Positions 37,301 to 49,269 are shown, numbered from the stretch's first letter. The stretch: 64,000 nucleotides of DNA from Clavaria fumosa (GCA_951802425.1 OX637798.1:2294001-2358000); one strand, 5' to 3'. Notes: a model not told the origin generated them from the letters alone. Made by a program: numbers and translations.

Positions 37301-39166
37301 ATGCCTGTTTGGCTCAAGGACTCCTGGAGGATGATGGAGAATGGGTTCAATGCCTCCAAGATGCCAGTGCCATGCAGACAGGCAAGCAACTCAGGGCCTT
37401 ATTTGCAGTCATTCTAAGAGACTGCCAACCTTCCCAGCCAGCAGAACTGTGGACTCAATTCAAGGTGCACATTTGTGATGATCTGAAGCATGGTCTGCGC
37501 AGACATGGAGTTGCAGATCCATCAGAGGAACAGGTTTATGACTATGGCCTTCATCTGATTGACCAGATCCTTGGCCACAGCAACAAGTCCCTCAGGGATT
37601 ATCCTCCAATGCCACTGTCTCAAATGGATTGGCAACAAGTGGTTGGCAATAGGCTTATTGCACAGCACAAGGACTATGATGTGGAGGAGCAGCAGCAATT
37701 GGCAGATGAACATGTACCCATGTTGAATGCTGATCAGAGGGCAGCCTTTGATCAGATCATGGAGGCAGTCAACAACAACTCTGGCACCAGCTTCTTCCTC
37801 AATGGACCAGGAGGCACAGGCAAGACATTTGTGTACAACACAATATGTTACACTCTGCGAGCCCAGGGACAGATAGTCATCTGTGTTGCTTCCTCTGCCA
37901 TTGCAGCACTCCTCATCGTTGGTGGAAGGACAGCACACTCAACCTTCAAAATCCCAATCCTCATCCATGAATCATCAACTTGCGCAATCAAGAAGAACAG
38001 CTTTGAAGCTGAACTTCTACAATCTGCAGCTATGATTATCTGGGATGAGGCACCAATGCAGCATCGTCATATTGCTGAGGCTGTGGACAGGACATTGCAG
38101 GATATCCGTGGAAGTGATAGGCTATTTGGTGGATTGACAGTGGTGTTTGGTGGGGACTTCCAACAGACATTGCCTGTTATTGTCAAGGGTTCAAGGCCAC
38201 AGATTGTTGGGGCCTGTCTACAGCGTTCAGTACTTTGGAGACACCTTAAAATCCTCAACCTATCTGTCAACATGCGTTTGGGACCAGAGCAGATGGAGCA
38301 AGAATTCGGACAGTGGCAGCTTGATGTTGGGCATGGGAAACATACAGACAATGACTGCAACCTCAAGCTTCCTGAGCACTTTAAGTGTGCTGACAATACA
38401 TTGGCCTCCCTGGTTCAATTCATCTATCCAGGTTAGTTAATGTTTGGACAACACATTGGCATATGTGACTCAATTCATCTATACAGGGATTTCAGATCTC
38501 CCTCATCCACCTGATCAGTACTTCAAGGATCGTATGCTCCTCTCTGCACGAAATGAGGATGTTCACAGCATCAATGCCACAGTTCTCAGAGGCTTTCCTG
38601 GGGAGGAGAGGGTTTACCATAGTGCAGACTCTGTTGCAGCAGTAGGGGAAGGAGATGAGGGAGAAATGCTCTATCCAGTGGAATACCTCAATTCCATCAA
38701 TGCATCTGGGCTTCCATTGGCCAAGCTCACTCTTAAGATTGGCTGCCCAATCATGGTGTTGAGGAATCTGAATCCAGTACAGGGAGTCTGCAATGGGACA
38801 AGGGGTATCTTGACAAGGATGTCAAATAGAGTGTTGGAGGTTCGTCTGTTGGGTGGGGAGCATGCTGGCCAAAAAGTTTTCATCCCTCGCATCACACTTA
38901 CTCCTTCCGACATCCAAATTCCTTTTGAACTCAAATGTCGGCAATTCCCTGTGTCTGTGGCCTTTGCCATGACCATCAACAAGAGCCAAGGGCAGTCTGT
39001 GAAATATGTGGGGTTGGACTTTAGGACTTCTGTGTTCACCCATGGACAGTTTTATGTTGCTGTTTCACGTGTTACTTCTGTTCAAAGGATTAAAGCAATT
39101 TGGAATCCCACTGCTGCAGAACCTGTTACAAAGAATATTGTCTACACTGAAGTTCTACTTGACTAA
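34341..39166 (+). CDS. Helitron Rep/helicase (RepHel) with one in-frame stop
   Basis: The first block, 34341-36749, has a Pro-rich leader and a CxxC motif ([10 protein letters not shown]). The Rep domain follows, with its HUH motif PHMHM near 36305-36320 and the two-tyrosine motif [10 protein letters not shown] near 36715-36740. TGA at 36747-36749 stops the frame where related proteins continue; CGA to TGA would explain it. The same frame continues to 37187. GT-AG introns at 37188-37239 and 38432-38486 restore a PIF1-type helicase: GPGGTGKT near 37806, IIWDEAP near 38036, VFGGDFQQ near 38146, then NKSQGQSV and VAVSRV to the stop at 39166. Role: nicking, strand transfer and unwinding in rolling-circle transposition. 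The start is uncertain (34341 is TTG); an upstream exon or a later ATG is possible. Confidence 0.88.
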
Positions 39167-39386
39167 TGTTTATTGTGACTGGCTGAATACTGCTCTACAC
39201 CACTTTACTTACACTACTGTACTTAGAATGTACCTGTTGACCTATCATTTTATGTGATACCCAGACTATTTGTGCTCTGTGCACTACTTTATAACAATGT
39301 ATATGTTGGGCTTACAATTGGTGTGATGACCACTTCTCTTATACTAAGTAAGACTACAAAACTTAAGTACTAACATTTCTCTTGCA

Positions 39387-39405
39387 CCTTGCAGTGTCTG
39401 CAAGG
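39387..39405 (+). other. Helitron 3' terminal hairpin
   Basis: CCTTGCAG, loop TGT, CTGCAAGG forms a perfect 8-bp stem, 11 nt before the terminal CTAG. This is the position of the transposition stop hairpin in the family. Confidence 0.9.
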
Positions 39406-39416
39406 GTTTTTGCTAG

Positions 39417-40300
39417 TTCCTATAGTAAGAGAAGGTTGAAAGTGAAGATAACTTATGTTATTGTCATCAAGTATGCCTTCTCAGTGATGCCACAATCTTG
39501 ACTTGATCATTGATGTACCTTCTTGTATAAGGGTGTACTGATTAAGCCTTGATCCTTGAATAACATTTTTACTGCAAAATGTTATTCACGACATATATGT
39601 CTTGGGAAACTTATGCTCATGGGAGCCTATCTTTCCTATAGTAAGGGAAGGTTGAAAGTGAAGATGACCTATGTTATTTTCATCAAGTATGCTTTCTCAG
39701 TGATGCTGCAATCTTGACTTGATCATTGATCTTATTGTATAAGGGTGTACTGATTATAATAAGTCTTGATCCTTGAGTAACATTTTTGGGCTGGGCAGTT
39801 GTTATATGGATGTAAGGCATTATGAGTGTTGGAGTTATTCACAGCATGTCTGTTGTGTGACACTGGCACTCATGATAGCCATGTTTTCTTATCTTATAAG
39901 AGGGTTGAAAGAGAATGAAACTTAGAGTGGTTGTTTGACCTCTATGAGCAACATTCTTCAAGTATGCCTTCTTGCTTCATGGGTGACTGGCCTATTCTGG
40001 ACTGAGTCATTGATGTACCTTTTCACAAGGTTGTACTGGCTTAGGAAGAATACTTGTATATTGGGCTGGGCAGTTAAATGACCATTACTGTTGTTAAGGT
40101 CTGATGCCTGATCTTTAGACAAGCATCATTTCATGTGTGCTTGCAATGTTGAAGGTTGTGGATTACTTGCCATTGGTTAAGTTCAACTAATGAATTGAAG
40201 ATCTATTGCAATTGTGTTGTGGTTAGCATGTGACTAGAAGTTGGTGATCTATTTCATGACATATACTATGTTGGATATACACACCTAAAGCCCTACTACA
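39417..40300. repeat. Right arm of hAT beyond the Helitron
   Basis: Reverse complement of 14860-15700. It contains GTTATTCACGACATATATGT near 39582, GGGCTGGGCAGTT twice, and TTGGATATACAC near 40270 matching 14877. It continues the arm interrupted at 32813. Confidence 0.75.
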
Positions 40301-40770
40301 TTCCTCATGCACACAGCAAGGGGGTGCTCGTGATTTTTCATAACAACCCATGTTATGTTTGTATCACTTGTATACTAGCTTTCTATTTCTGACAATTCAA
40401 TCAACTTAAGGGCTGGTTTCTATCAAATATGGTGTTATCCATGACAGCAGCAGAGATGATGAGAGACAAGTACTTAATCTAATCCATGCCCGCCCCTTCC
40501 TCTTTTGACTCCCACTGTCAATCATTACCTTCTAGTCATTACCTTCTAGGATTTTATGTGGTACACTATGCTTTTACTTTGTAAGCTTATTTACTCTTCT
40601 TTTTCATTTATAACCTTGTAGTCTACTATTGTAGGAGTTCTAGTAGAAGTCCCAACTAATACGCACACTCACTGTTCTCCTGCACGAACTCTAGCTGTGC
40701 TTGCTGTGAGAGATGGCAATGTGGATTTTACTGTCTGGCCCAAAGCTTTGCTATCACATTCATTTACCTT
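40301..40770. other. Unique sequence inside right end of giant hAT
   Basis: No gene or repeat is recognised, and there is no counterpart in the left end. It may be an older insertion in this arm. Confidence 0.35.
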
Positions 40771-40819
40771 CTGAGAGCCGCCTCAAGCCTTGAGCCATAT
40801 CTAAGCCAACTGTGACAAG

Positions 40820-40906
40820 CCTGGAGCCGAAGCCATGGCTTGGCTCAGCTCAAGTATGGCTTGGTTTCATGGCTCATGGCTTGAAGCCAAGCTGTAAGCA
40901 ACACTA
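40820..40906 (-). repeat. Right terminal inverted repeat of giant hAT
   Basis: It ends GCTGTAAGCAACACTA, preceded by GGCTTGGCTC/GGCTCATGGC words that mirror the left end. GTCACATG follows immediately at 40907-40914. Confidence 0.85.
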
Positions 40907-40982
40907 GTCACATGACACCAGCTGGCCATCGATAAGCATCGTCGCAAACTTGCATCTTTCGTCAACACTACTTGTATCAATC

Positions 40983-43631
40983 ATGCGCAAAGCTCTTGAC
41001 ACCACCCTCGCGAAGCTAAAGTCATCTGCAGGACCTCAGTCTCTTACCTTCATTAGCCTTCAGAATGCTCTTTCACTTCTCCAAGAGGTTGCGGGGAAGG
41101 CGGGTGTACCAGGACTGCAGGAAGGTATCAAAGGATTTGTGGTTCTCCTCGACGCTATTCAAGTGTGTGAAACATCTCATTTGCCGTGCCGTCGCATCGC
41201 TCGCTAACCATCCACACAGAAAACCTCGCAGAACAGCAGTGACTTGGAATCACTTGAGCAGCGCGTTCGAGACTTGCATTTAATGCTGCAAGAGGCATCC
41301 AATGGCGGGACCCTGCCTACAGCAATGACTGACGGTATCAACCACTTGTCCGAGTGAGTCACCATCCCTCTATACAATGTTTTGTTGATCTCAGCCTTGA
41401 ATGGCAGATCATGGAAGTCTGTTGGCGAGCAAGCACAACATATGATCATGCGCAACCACCTGAAGCGTTTCCTCACTCGCAACCGTGATACTGTTGAGAT
41501 TACGGGCCTCATCTCTGCTATCAATGACTCAATCCAACAATTTCTTGTAAGTGGATGGTTTGTACCTTTCGGAGACCGTGATTGAGCTGTGGCTGCCCAA
41601 GGTTCAAAGCACACTTGCCATTGAGTCCGCACTTGGAGTAAGTTCATGAGCCATAAATTGGCATAGTTGTATGTGACTGACTAATTGCTAGGAACATGCT
41701 GCCCGAGCTGAGGCTAGCCTTCAGGTTTGTCTCTTCCTGTTAGTGTCCTTATCCTGTTCATCATATGATTAATTTATCAGGAAATCAAGACAAGGCTCGA
41801 TGACTACAGTATGGCTTATTCATAATTTGATTCAGTGCTTTGCTTATGTTTGGTCTGCAGCTGGTCTCAATCTGCCCCATGCTGCCACTGCTGGCTTCGA
41901 CTGCAATAATAAGCTAGCCCCATGCCTTGATGGCACTCGGAAACATATTCTTGATGAGCTATATCAATGGATTGGCCATGACATCGAAGACCTCTCCCAG
42001 GAGGGTATACTTACATCCTCTGACCATTTATGTGTCATGGGGACTCGGCAGATATTTTGGATCAATGGTGTAGCTGGAAGTGGGAAGACTACAATTGCTT
42101 ACACTGCTGCAGAGTACTGTGAGGACAAAGGAATGCTTGCTGCGAGCTTCTTCTGCTCCAGGGATAATGCTGATTGCAGCAACCTTGATGTGGTTTTCAC
42201 CACCATTGCATATCAATTGGGACAGTTTTGTCCAGAGTTCAAGGCTGGTCTTGCAGAAGTGGTCAGGTCAAATCCTGATGTTGTCTACTCCAATGTCTCC
42301 TATCAGTTGAAAAGGATGATTGTCAAACCATTGCTTGCTATGAGGAATAAGTTCCCTCGAGGTTTAGTGGTGATTGATGCTTTAGATGAATGCAAGGATG
42401 ACAATTCCACATCCACCATTCTGGCATCTTTGTCTCAACACATTGACAAGTTATTCCCATTGCAATTCCTCATCACCAGTAGACCAATTCTCCAGATCAC
42501 TGGAGCTTTTCAACATCCACATCTCATCAATGCAACCAGGCCATTGATTCTTCATCAAGTCAAATTGGATGTCATTAAAAGTGATATCCAGTGTTATCTA
42601 AAATGGCACCTTGGTGCTATCAAGCAGAAATACCACATTCCTGGTATCTGGCCATCTTCAAGAGATGTTGAAGACTTGACTCATATGTCTTCAGGCCTGT
42701 TCATATTTGCTGCTACTGCAGCAAGGTTCATTGATGCTGCTGATCCCAGAGGGCAATTGAAGATACTTTTGAACACAAAGTCTGCTACTGGCTTCTCTCC
42801 TCTGCAGCATCTGGATCAGTTGTACTCTCAAGTGCTCAACACTGCATTCCCAGATATTTCTGATCACCCTGGAGCCAAATTGCAATTGGTTCTGGGTGCC
42901 ATTGTCACCCTTCAGGATCCTCTCCCATCAGATCAATTGGAGGATCTGCTTGAATGTGATGTTCTTGGTTATCTTCAGCAGTTACAGGCAATCATCACCC
43001 TTCCAAATGATGGTGTTGGAGTTATTAGATTGATCCACCCATCATTTTTTGATTTCATTGTGGATCCTACCAGATGCCATGATGAGCAGTTTAGAATCAA
43101 TCATGAAGAACAGCACACCATCATGGCAGAGAAATGCTTGACCATGATGAAAAGGCTAAAGAAGGATATTTGTGGCATAAGAGATCCCACCAAATTCAAT
43201 CATGAGGTTCCAGATCTCCCAGAGATGATATCCAATCACATCTCATGCAGCCTACAGTATTCATGTAGATATTGGGGTGTGCATGTTTGCAGTGGCAAGC
43301 TTTCAAGTGATGTGTTGAAGCTTCTAGAGGATTTCTGCTCAAATCATTTATTACACTGGATAGAGGTCTGCAGCCTTCTTGGGCATCTGAGAAATGCATT
43401 GCAAATGTTGGCATCTGTGCATGCCTGTCTTGCAGTAAGTGCATATCCTTGTCAGTTGAGGTTGTCAAAACTAACATGCAATCCTTTCTGCAGATCAGGA
43501 AAGATGTGCACATGACAGTCTCAGCACTGTTATATGATGGTCAAAGATTGATTCAAGAGTTCTTTCCAGCCATCAGTGTATCTGCCTTGCAGGTGTATTT
43601 TACAGCTTTGCCCTTCACCCCAACTGGCACT
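40983..43631 (+). pseudogene. NACHT-WD40 receptor NLR2, 5' part (helical N-terminus and NACHT)
   Basis: Same exon plan as NLR1: 40983-41162, 41220-41353, 41408-41546, 41602-41637, 41692-41724, 41781-41808, 41861-43434, 43494 onward. Exon lengths equal those of NLR1 except exon 4 (36 against 57 bp). Walker A GVAGSGKTT and Walker B VVIDALDE are intact, and the proteins differ by only a few per cent. The reading frame is open up to 43631, where a copia element with target duplication GCACT begins inside the linker before the WD40 repeats. The gene is otherwise undamaged, so the disruption is recent. Translation into the LTR stops soon after, which could yield a protein without the sensor repeats. 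Confidence 0.88.
43627..43631. other. Left target-site duplication of copia element (GCACT)
   Basis: GCACT precedes the left LTR and is repeated at 62741-62745. NLR1 has GCACC at the same codon position, so the duplication is inferred from the NLR2 sequence itself. Confidence 0.85.
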
Positions 43632-43862
43632 TATAGAGTTATAAAATCTAGAATAGACTTATTAGCTCAGTCGTAAGATTGACTGTGTTTCTATTGATCA
43701 CCTAGAATAGACTTATTCTACTTTATGTGATCAGCAACGTATGCAAAACGAATGAAAAACTATAGGTACTCACAGCTCAGTTGTAAGATTGACTGAGCTG
43801 TAATGCTGTGTCGCGTCTCGCGTAATCATCCGTAAAAGGCAAGACAGTTTGATTACCTAACA
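43632..43862 (-). repeat. 3' LTR of copia element
   Basis: 231 bp, differing from the other LTR by C/T at two places (near 43738 and 43791). It contains short internal repeats of TAGAATAGACTTATT and GTAAGATTGACTG. Confidence 0.93.
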
Positions 43863-43869
43863 CTCCCCT

Positions 43870-44114
43870 TCAAAGTGGCTGTACTGCGAGTTCTCGAAGG
43901 AAGATTTCGAACGACGGCCGTGGGAGCGGTTTCGTCAAGCTGTCCGCAACGTTTTCGCTCGTGGGTACGTAGTTTACCGCTATCGATCCTTGCTCGACCG
44001 CTTCGCGAATAAAATGATATCTGATGTCAATATGTTTAGTGCGCGCATGAAATTTGTTATTTTTCACAATAGCAATCGTTGACTGGTTGTCCAACAGAAG
44101 GTTCGTTGGCAGGC
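43870..44114 (-). CDS. Copia pol, C-terminal RNase H segment
   Basis: The minus strand reads RLPTNLLLDNQSTIAIVKNN, then HARTKHIDIRYHFIREAV and NVADSLTKPLPR, ending at the stop at 43870-43872. This is the conserved end of copia RNase H. It joins in frame to the upstream part ending near 58560 once the KDZ element and one GATC are discounted. Confidence 0.9.
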
Positions 44115-44118
44115 GATC
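44115..44118. other. Left target-site duplication of KDZ element (GATC)
   Basis: GATC occurs at 44115-44118 and 58557-58560. Counting it once restores the copia reading frame across the insertion (…TPD then RLPTN…). The inverted ends make a longer shared block, so the boundary is supported mainly by this frame argument. Confidence 0.7.
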
Positions 44119-46990
44119 CTGTAGTTTTGATGCATCATATGCACCAAATTGATGTATTTGAGTGATGAACAATTAGCATCAATTGATGTATGCACCTGAT
44201 GTATTGCCTTGGGGCATCTGATGCATCACCTCCTCATTGGGTGTGGATGGCACATCTGATATATCACTGATGTAAGATGATGCATCTGCCATAGCCATAG
44301 ACAATATATCATCCATACATAATGTTGATATATCAGCATGTCAGCATCTGATGCATCATCCCAGCTGTTCTGGAAATTTGGTGCATCTGATATAATATGA
44401 CATGGACATCCAATGTATCACCTGCTTATTAGCTTGGAGCCTGGTTAATACATTCAATACATCACTATCCAAGCATCTGATATATCAGTTGCCATAGAAC
44501 CTGGGGGTACACCCAATGTATCATTGCATAAGCATCTGATGTATTACCTTGGGGCATCTGATGCATCGCCTCCTCATTGTGGTTGGCACATCTGATATAT
44601 CACTGATGTCAGATGATGCATCTGCCATAATCATAGACAATATATCATCCATACATAATGTTGATATATCAGCATGTCAGCATCTGATGTATCATCCTGG
44701 CTGTTCTAGAAATTTGGTGTATCTGATATAATATGACACAGACATCCAATGTATCACCTGCTGATTGAGGTTTATACATCCAATACATCACTGTCCAAGC
44801 ATCTGATATATCAGTTGCCATAGATCCTGGGGGTACACCCAATATATCATTGTATAAGCATCTGATATATATATTGCCTTGGGGCATCTGATGCATTGAT
44901 TCCTCATTGGGTGTGGATGGTGCATCTGATATATCACTGATGTCAGATGATGCATCTGCCATAGCCATGGACAATATATCATCCATACATAATGTCGATA
45001 TATCAGCATATAAGCATCTGATGCATCATCCCAGCTGTTCTGGAAATTTGGTGCATCTGATATAATATGACATGGACATCCAATGTATCACCTGCTTATT
45101 AGCTTGGAGCCTGGTTAATACATTCAATACATCACTATCCAAGCATCTGATATATCAGTTGCCATAGAACCTGGGGGTACACCCAATGTATCATTGCATA
45201 AGCATCTGATGTATTACCTTGGGGCATCTGATGCATCGCCTCCTCATTGTGGTTGGCACATCTGATATATCACTGATGTCAGATGATGCATCTGCCATAA
45301 TCATAGACAATATATCATCCATACATAATGTTGATATATCAGCATGTCAGCATCTGATGTATCATCCTGGCTGTTCTAGAAATTTGGTGTATCTGATATA
45401 ATATAACCCAGACATCCAATGTATCACCTGCTGATTGAGGTTTATACATCCAATACATCACTGTCCAAGCATCTGATATATCAGTTGCCATAGAACCTGG
45501 GGGTACACCCAATATATCATTGTATAAGCATCTGATGTATTGCCTTGAGGCATCTGATGCATTGACTCCTCATTGGGTGTGGATGGCACATCTGATATAT
45601 CACTGATGTCAGATGATGCATCTGCCATAGCCATGGACAATATATCATCCATACATAATGTCGATATATCAGCATATAAGCATCTGATGCATCATCCCAG
45701 CTGTTCTGGAAATTTGGTGCATCTGATATAATATGACATGGACATCCAATGTATCACCTGCTTATTAGCTTGGAGCCTGGTTAATACATTCAATACATCA
45801 CTATCCAAGCATCTGATATATCAGTTGCCATAGAACCTGGGGGTACACCCAATGTATCATTGCATAAGCATCTGATGTATTACCTTGGGGCATCTGATGC
45901 ATCGCCTCCTCATTGTGGTTGGCACATCTGATATATCACTGATGTCAGATGATGCATCTGCCATAATCATAGACAATATATCATCCATACATAATGTTGA
46001 TATATCAGCATGTCAGCATCTGATGTATCATCCTGGCTGTTCTAGAAATTTGGTGTATCTGATATAATATGGCACAGACATCCAATGTATCACCTGCTGA
46101 TTGGCCTGGAGCCAGGTTAATACATCCAATACATCACTGTCCAAGCATCTGATATATCAGTTGCCATAGAACCTGGGGGTACACCCAATATATCATTGTA
46201 TAAGCATCTGATGTATTGCCTTGAGGCATCTGATGCATTGACTCCTCATTGGGTGTGGATGGCACATCTGATATATCACTGATGTAAGATGATGCATCTG
46301 TCATAGTCATAGACAATATATCATCCATACATAATGTTGATATATCAGCATGCCAGCATCTGATGTATCATCCTGGCTGTTCTGGAAATTTGGTGCATCT
46401 GATATATGGACATCCAATGTATCACCTGCTGATTGGCCTGGAGCCAGGTTAATACATCCAATACATCACTGTCCAAGCATCTGATATATCAGTTGCCATA
46501 GAACCTGGGGGTACACCCAATATATCATTGTATAAGCATCTGATGTATCAGTCTGCTTGCCAGATATGAATTCAGCTGGTACATCCAATGCTGTGCATTA
46601 TAATTTGGACATCAAATGTATCAGCTTATTTGCTTAATATGGGTCCTAGGAATTTGATTATTTGGACATCTGATGTATCACCTGCCAATTGCCTTCAAAT
46701 CAGCTGGTGCATCAAATACATCACTTCCTGAACATCAATATCAGTCTGTAGACTGGATACATCCAATGTATGGCATCTGATGTATCACTTTGCTTGCCTA
46801 ATATGGGTCTTAGGAATTTGACTGGTACATCTGATATTGTATATTACATTACAACTTCCACATCTGATGTATCTACTGCTGCTTAGTTTGCTCTGTCCAA
46901 TATATCACTACCTGTGCAGCTGATATATCAGCCACTATGGAGCCTGGGGCCACATCCAATATATCATTGCATAGGCATCTGATACATCAT
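44119..46990 (+). repeat. Left array of KDZ element (GATRYATC motifs, about 667-bp higher-order unit)
   Basis: Words such as GCATCTGATGTATCA and CTGATATATCA recur every 15-40 bp. A higher-order unit repeats with starts 44549, 45219 and 45885 (spacings 670 and 666 bp), itself made of two related halves. From about 46560 the motif density falls and the sequence becomes irregular. Confidence 0.9.
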
Positions 46991-47151
46991 TCCGCTTGGC
47001 CAATGGCATGGGAAATGGGTTGATACATCCAATACATCACTCCCTGAACATCTGTTGTATCAGCCCCTTGGAATTGCATAGTTTCAGACAGGCTTGGTAC
47101 TGTATAGTTTTGTTCGTCTTTCCCTGCACACAACTCATCACCCCGCAGAAA

Positions 47152-49269
47152 ATGGCACCAACTGGGTGGACAACTCCAGGACAGCGAGAGTTCCTGATCT
47201 CATCAATGCCTGAATATCTTGCTTCCCAGAAGGCTGGCCGACTCTCATCATTCTGGACTCCTATCTTTGCTGCATTCTTTGCTAAATTCCCAGTAGTGCT
47301 TCCAGTGCACGAAAAAATGCCCCAAATTAATGAAAATGATACATCAGAAGAAAAACGTGCGGATGGTGAGAGGTCAGCCCATGGTCATGCTGTGCAGGCT
47401 CGTCAAGAGGTGAGTTGCAGGGATGGCAGCTGAGGATAACAATACTCACGAGCAATTAAGCAAATCCAGAACTGGTTTCGCAATCACTCAAAAGTCTCAA
47501 AGCGAAGGCGCAGGGCAGGTCTGAATGACTTTGTTCAGACAGGCAGGAAACCTAAACGCATCCACAAGCTGATTGAGATCTACAGTAAGCACTACTTCGA
47601 CATCAAGATTCGTCCTTTGGTGGAACAGCGACTCGAGGCAGCAACCCCTGCACCAGCCGAAGGGGGTGCGGCAGAAAATCCCCGAGAGAAAAACAAACGC
47701 CGATTGGCCTTACGACATCTCATTACCCAGGAATGTTGGGCTGCCGAGACTGATGAGGTACGAAACAAGATAGAGCAGCTCCATGAAGGCGAAAAAAAGG
47801 TGAAGGAAGAAGAGGACAAGTTAGAGAGTAGTGATGAGGATGGGGAGGAGGAGCTATCTGCGCAGGCCTATCAAAAGTGATTTATCATTTGGGAGCCCTT
47901 TCTTTCGAGCTAATGGCTTACAGCAATATTGATGACTTCCCTCGGATTTTGAAGAGTCGCACCGAGCACTGGTCTAGAAAGACTGGGTGGGTCATATTCA
48001 CAGTGGTAGGAGGTCCACGTCCAAGTAGTGGTGGGGCAATCGAGGTCTTAAGGTCTGTGGTCTAGAAGAAAGGAGTACAATTTCTAATAATACTCTAGCA
48101 TCGAGAGTGGCACCCTCACACCTGAAGGGAACAGCTTTAGTGAGGTTGCACCCGAAGAGTGCACAAAACTCTTGGAGGCATTCAATAAATATGCACACAT
48201 CGCTTTTTGTGAGGATTCATAAGCCTTAGGTTATGCTGGGCTAATGCATGTTCAGCACCGGAGATACGCACAAAACGTTCTTTACAACCCGCACAAGCCG
48301 TCAATTCCGATGTATCAGCTCAGATGCTAGACCCTGCCACCACTCCCTCTGAACCTTCAGCAGATGTCGCAGCAGATCCAAAGACTAGATCCGTGGCTAC
48401 TGAAGATTCTGGTTCGGACTCGGACTCTTCTGCGCCAACTGAAACTACTTCAACATCTGACTCAGACTGCTCGCATGATTCCAAGCGCATTCGAATTGGG
48501 GAGGAGTCAGAATATGATAGGTTAAGAGATGCGCATATTGCTCGTAACCAGAAGTTGCTCAAGGATATGGGCCTTGAAAGAGTAGGTCCCACTGTCGAGG
48601 AACGAAAGAAGGCAGAAAGGGTGGCAGCGAGGGCAAGGAAGGCAGCTAAGAAGGAACGGCGCATCAAGAGGGCTCAGGAAAGAAGCCCACGCAGGACGCG
48701 TTCAGCAGTTGAGCAAAACGTTGGCGGGCCACCGGACTTGGGAAGCTCAGCACTTCCTGTCGACTCTCAATCTTTTCCTGCACCCGAGTTGCCATCGTTT
48801 CCAGACGGTTCAACACTTCCTTCTGGCCACTCTACGCCTTCTGCTACACAAGAGTTCTCTGGCCATGCTTCCCCTGCCCCAGAAACGTCGTCACCAACAC
48901 CATTTTCTACTCCAAAGCTCCCAGTCACATCTACGCAACTACTTACATCTGTGCCGGCCTCAGACCCCATGTTCATGCCAGTCTCATATCCCACGCATGA
49001 AACATCCCTCCCGACTCACAGCATGCCCGGTCCTCCAGCAGTAAACCAGCAGAAGGGCAAGGCTCAAGCACAAAAAGGCAAGCCCAGTCAGGCTCCGGCG
49101 AATCCAACTGTACCTGCTCGACGCTCGGGGCGAGAGGTCATTGCCCGAACCATGGATGATGGCACAAAACTCCAGATTGCCAAGTAAGCTCCATGATCGC
49201 TACTTTATTTGGTCGTTGAGACAATACTTTGCAGAAAATGATGTCAATGAAGCAATCCATCAACGTTGA
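47152..49269 (+). CDS. Unrecognised KDZ-element passenger protein with homeodomain-like helix
   Basis: The start MAPTGWTTPGQREFLIS directly follows the left array. Proposed introns: 47410-47460, 47877-47933, one near 48055-48103, one near 48207-48256, and a last near 49184-49234 (the phase fits at each). The protein is about 530 residues. An N-terminal SFWTPIFAAFFAKFP segment is followed by IQNWFRNHSKVSKRRRR, which resembles a homeodomain recognition helix (WFxN). A region with TGWVIFTVVGGPRPSSGG and LTPEGNSFSEVAP comes next, then an acidic and a basic segment, and a long Ser/Pro-rich tail ending RRSGRE. I do not know its function. Its position inside the arms and lack of lesions suggest a conserved cargo or accessory DNA-binding factor. 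Earlier termination at 49187 is an alternative. Confidence 0.6.

Larger units (their letters stand above)
32814..39416 (+). mobile_element. Autonomous-type Helitron (6603 bp) inserted between T and T
   Basis: It begins TCTATATATTAAATGAC at 32814 and ends TTTTTGCTAG at 39416, the TC...CTRR ends of Helitrons. A perfect 8-bp-stem hairpin (39387-39405) lies 11 bp before the end. Flanks GCCTATCT and TTCCTATAG join to the uninterrupted sequence found, inverted, at 15691-15707 in the opposite arm, with no target duplication. It encodes a Rep/helicase protein in the same orientation. Canonical Helitrons insert between A and T; this one lies between T and T. Confidence 0.9.
14411..40906. mobile_element. 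Giant (26.5 kb) hAT-superfamily DNA transposon
   Basis: Ends are TAGTGTTGC on the left and GCAACACTA on the right, followed inward by GCTTGGCT-rich imperfect inverted sequence. An exact 8-bp duplication GTCACATG flanks the element, and the paralogous site at 4170-4177 is empty. A hAT transposase gene occupies the centre (19936-23321, minus). On both sides lie inverted arms: a 91-bp repeat family outside and a 33-bp satellite inside. A 6603-bp Helitron sits in the right arm, so the element was about 19.9 kb before that. Ordinary hAT elements are a few kilobases; the excess here is repeat arms. It separates NLR2 from its original upstream sequence. Confidence 0.88.

Noticed and set aside
14411..40906. 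Starship-type giant element
   Set aside because: No tyrosine recombinase (DUF3435-like captain) is seen. The 8-bp duplication, inverted ends and hAT transposase explain the boundaries.
43870..44172. Separate small gene beginning MFITQIHQFG
   Set aside because: Its first 19 residues are read from the KDZ terminus; the rest is the copia RNase H end.
44549..46067. Three identical 60-residue frames (MGHLMHRLLIVVG start) in the KDZ array
   Set aside because: They recur with the 667-bp repeat unit, consist of GATRYATC-derived codons and appear again inverted on the right; not a gene.
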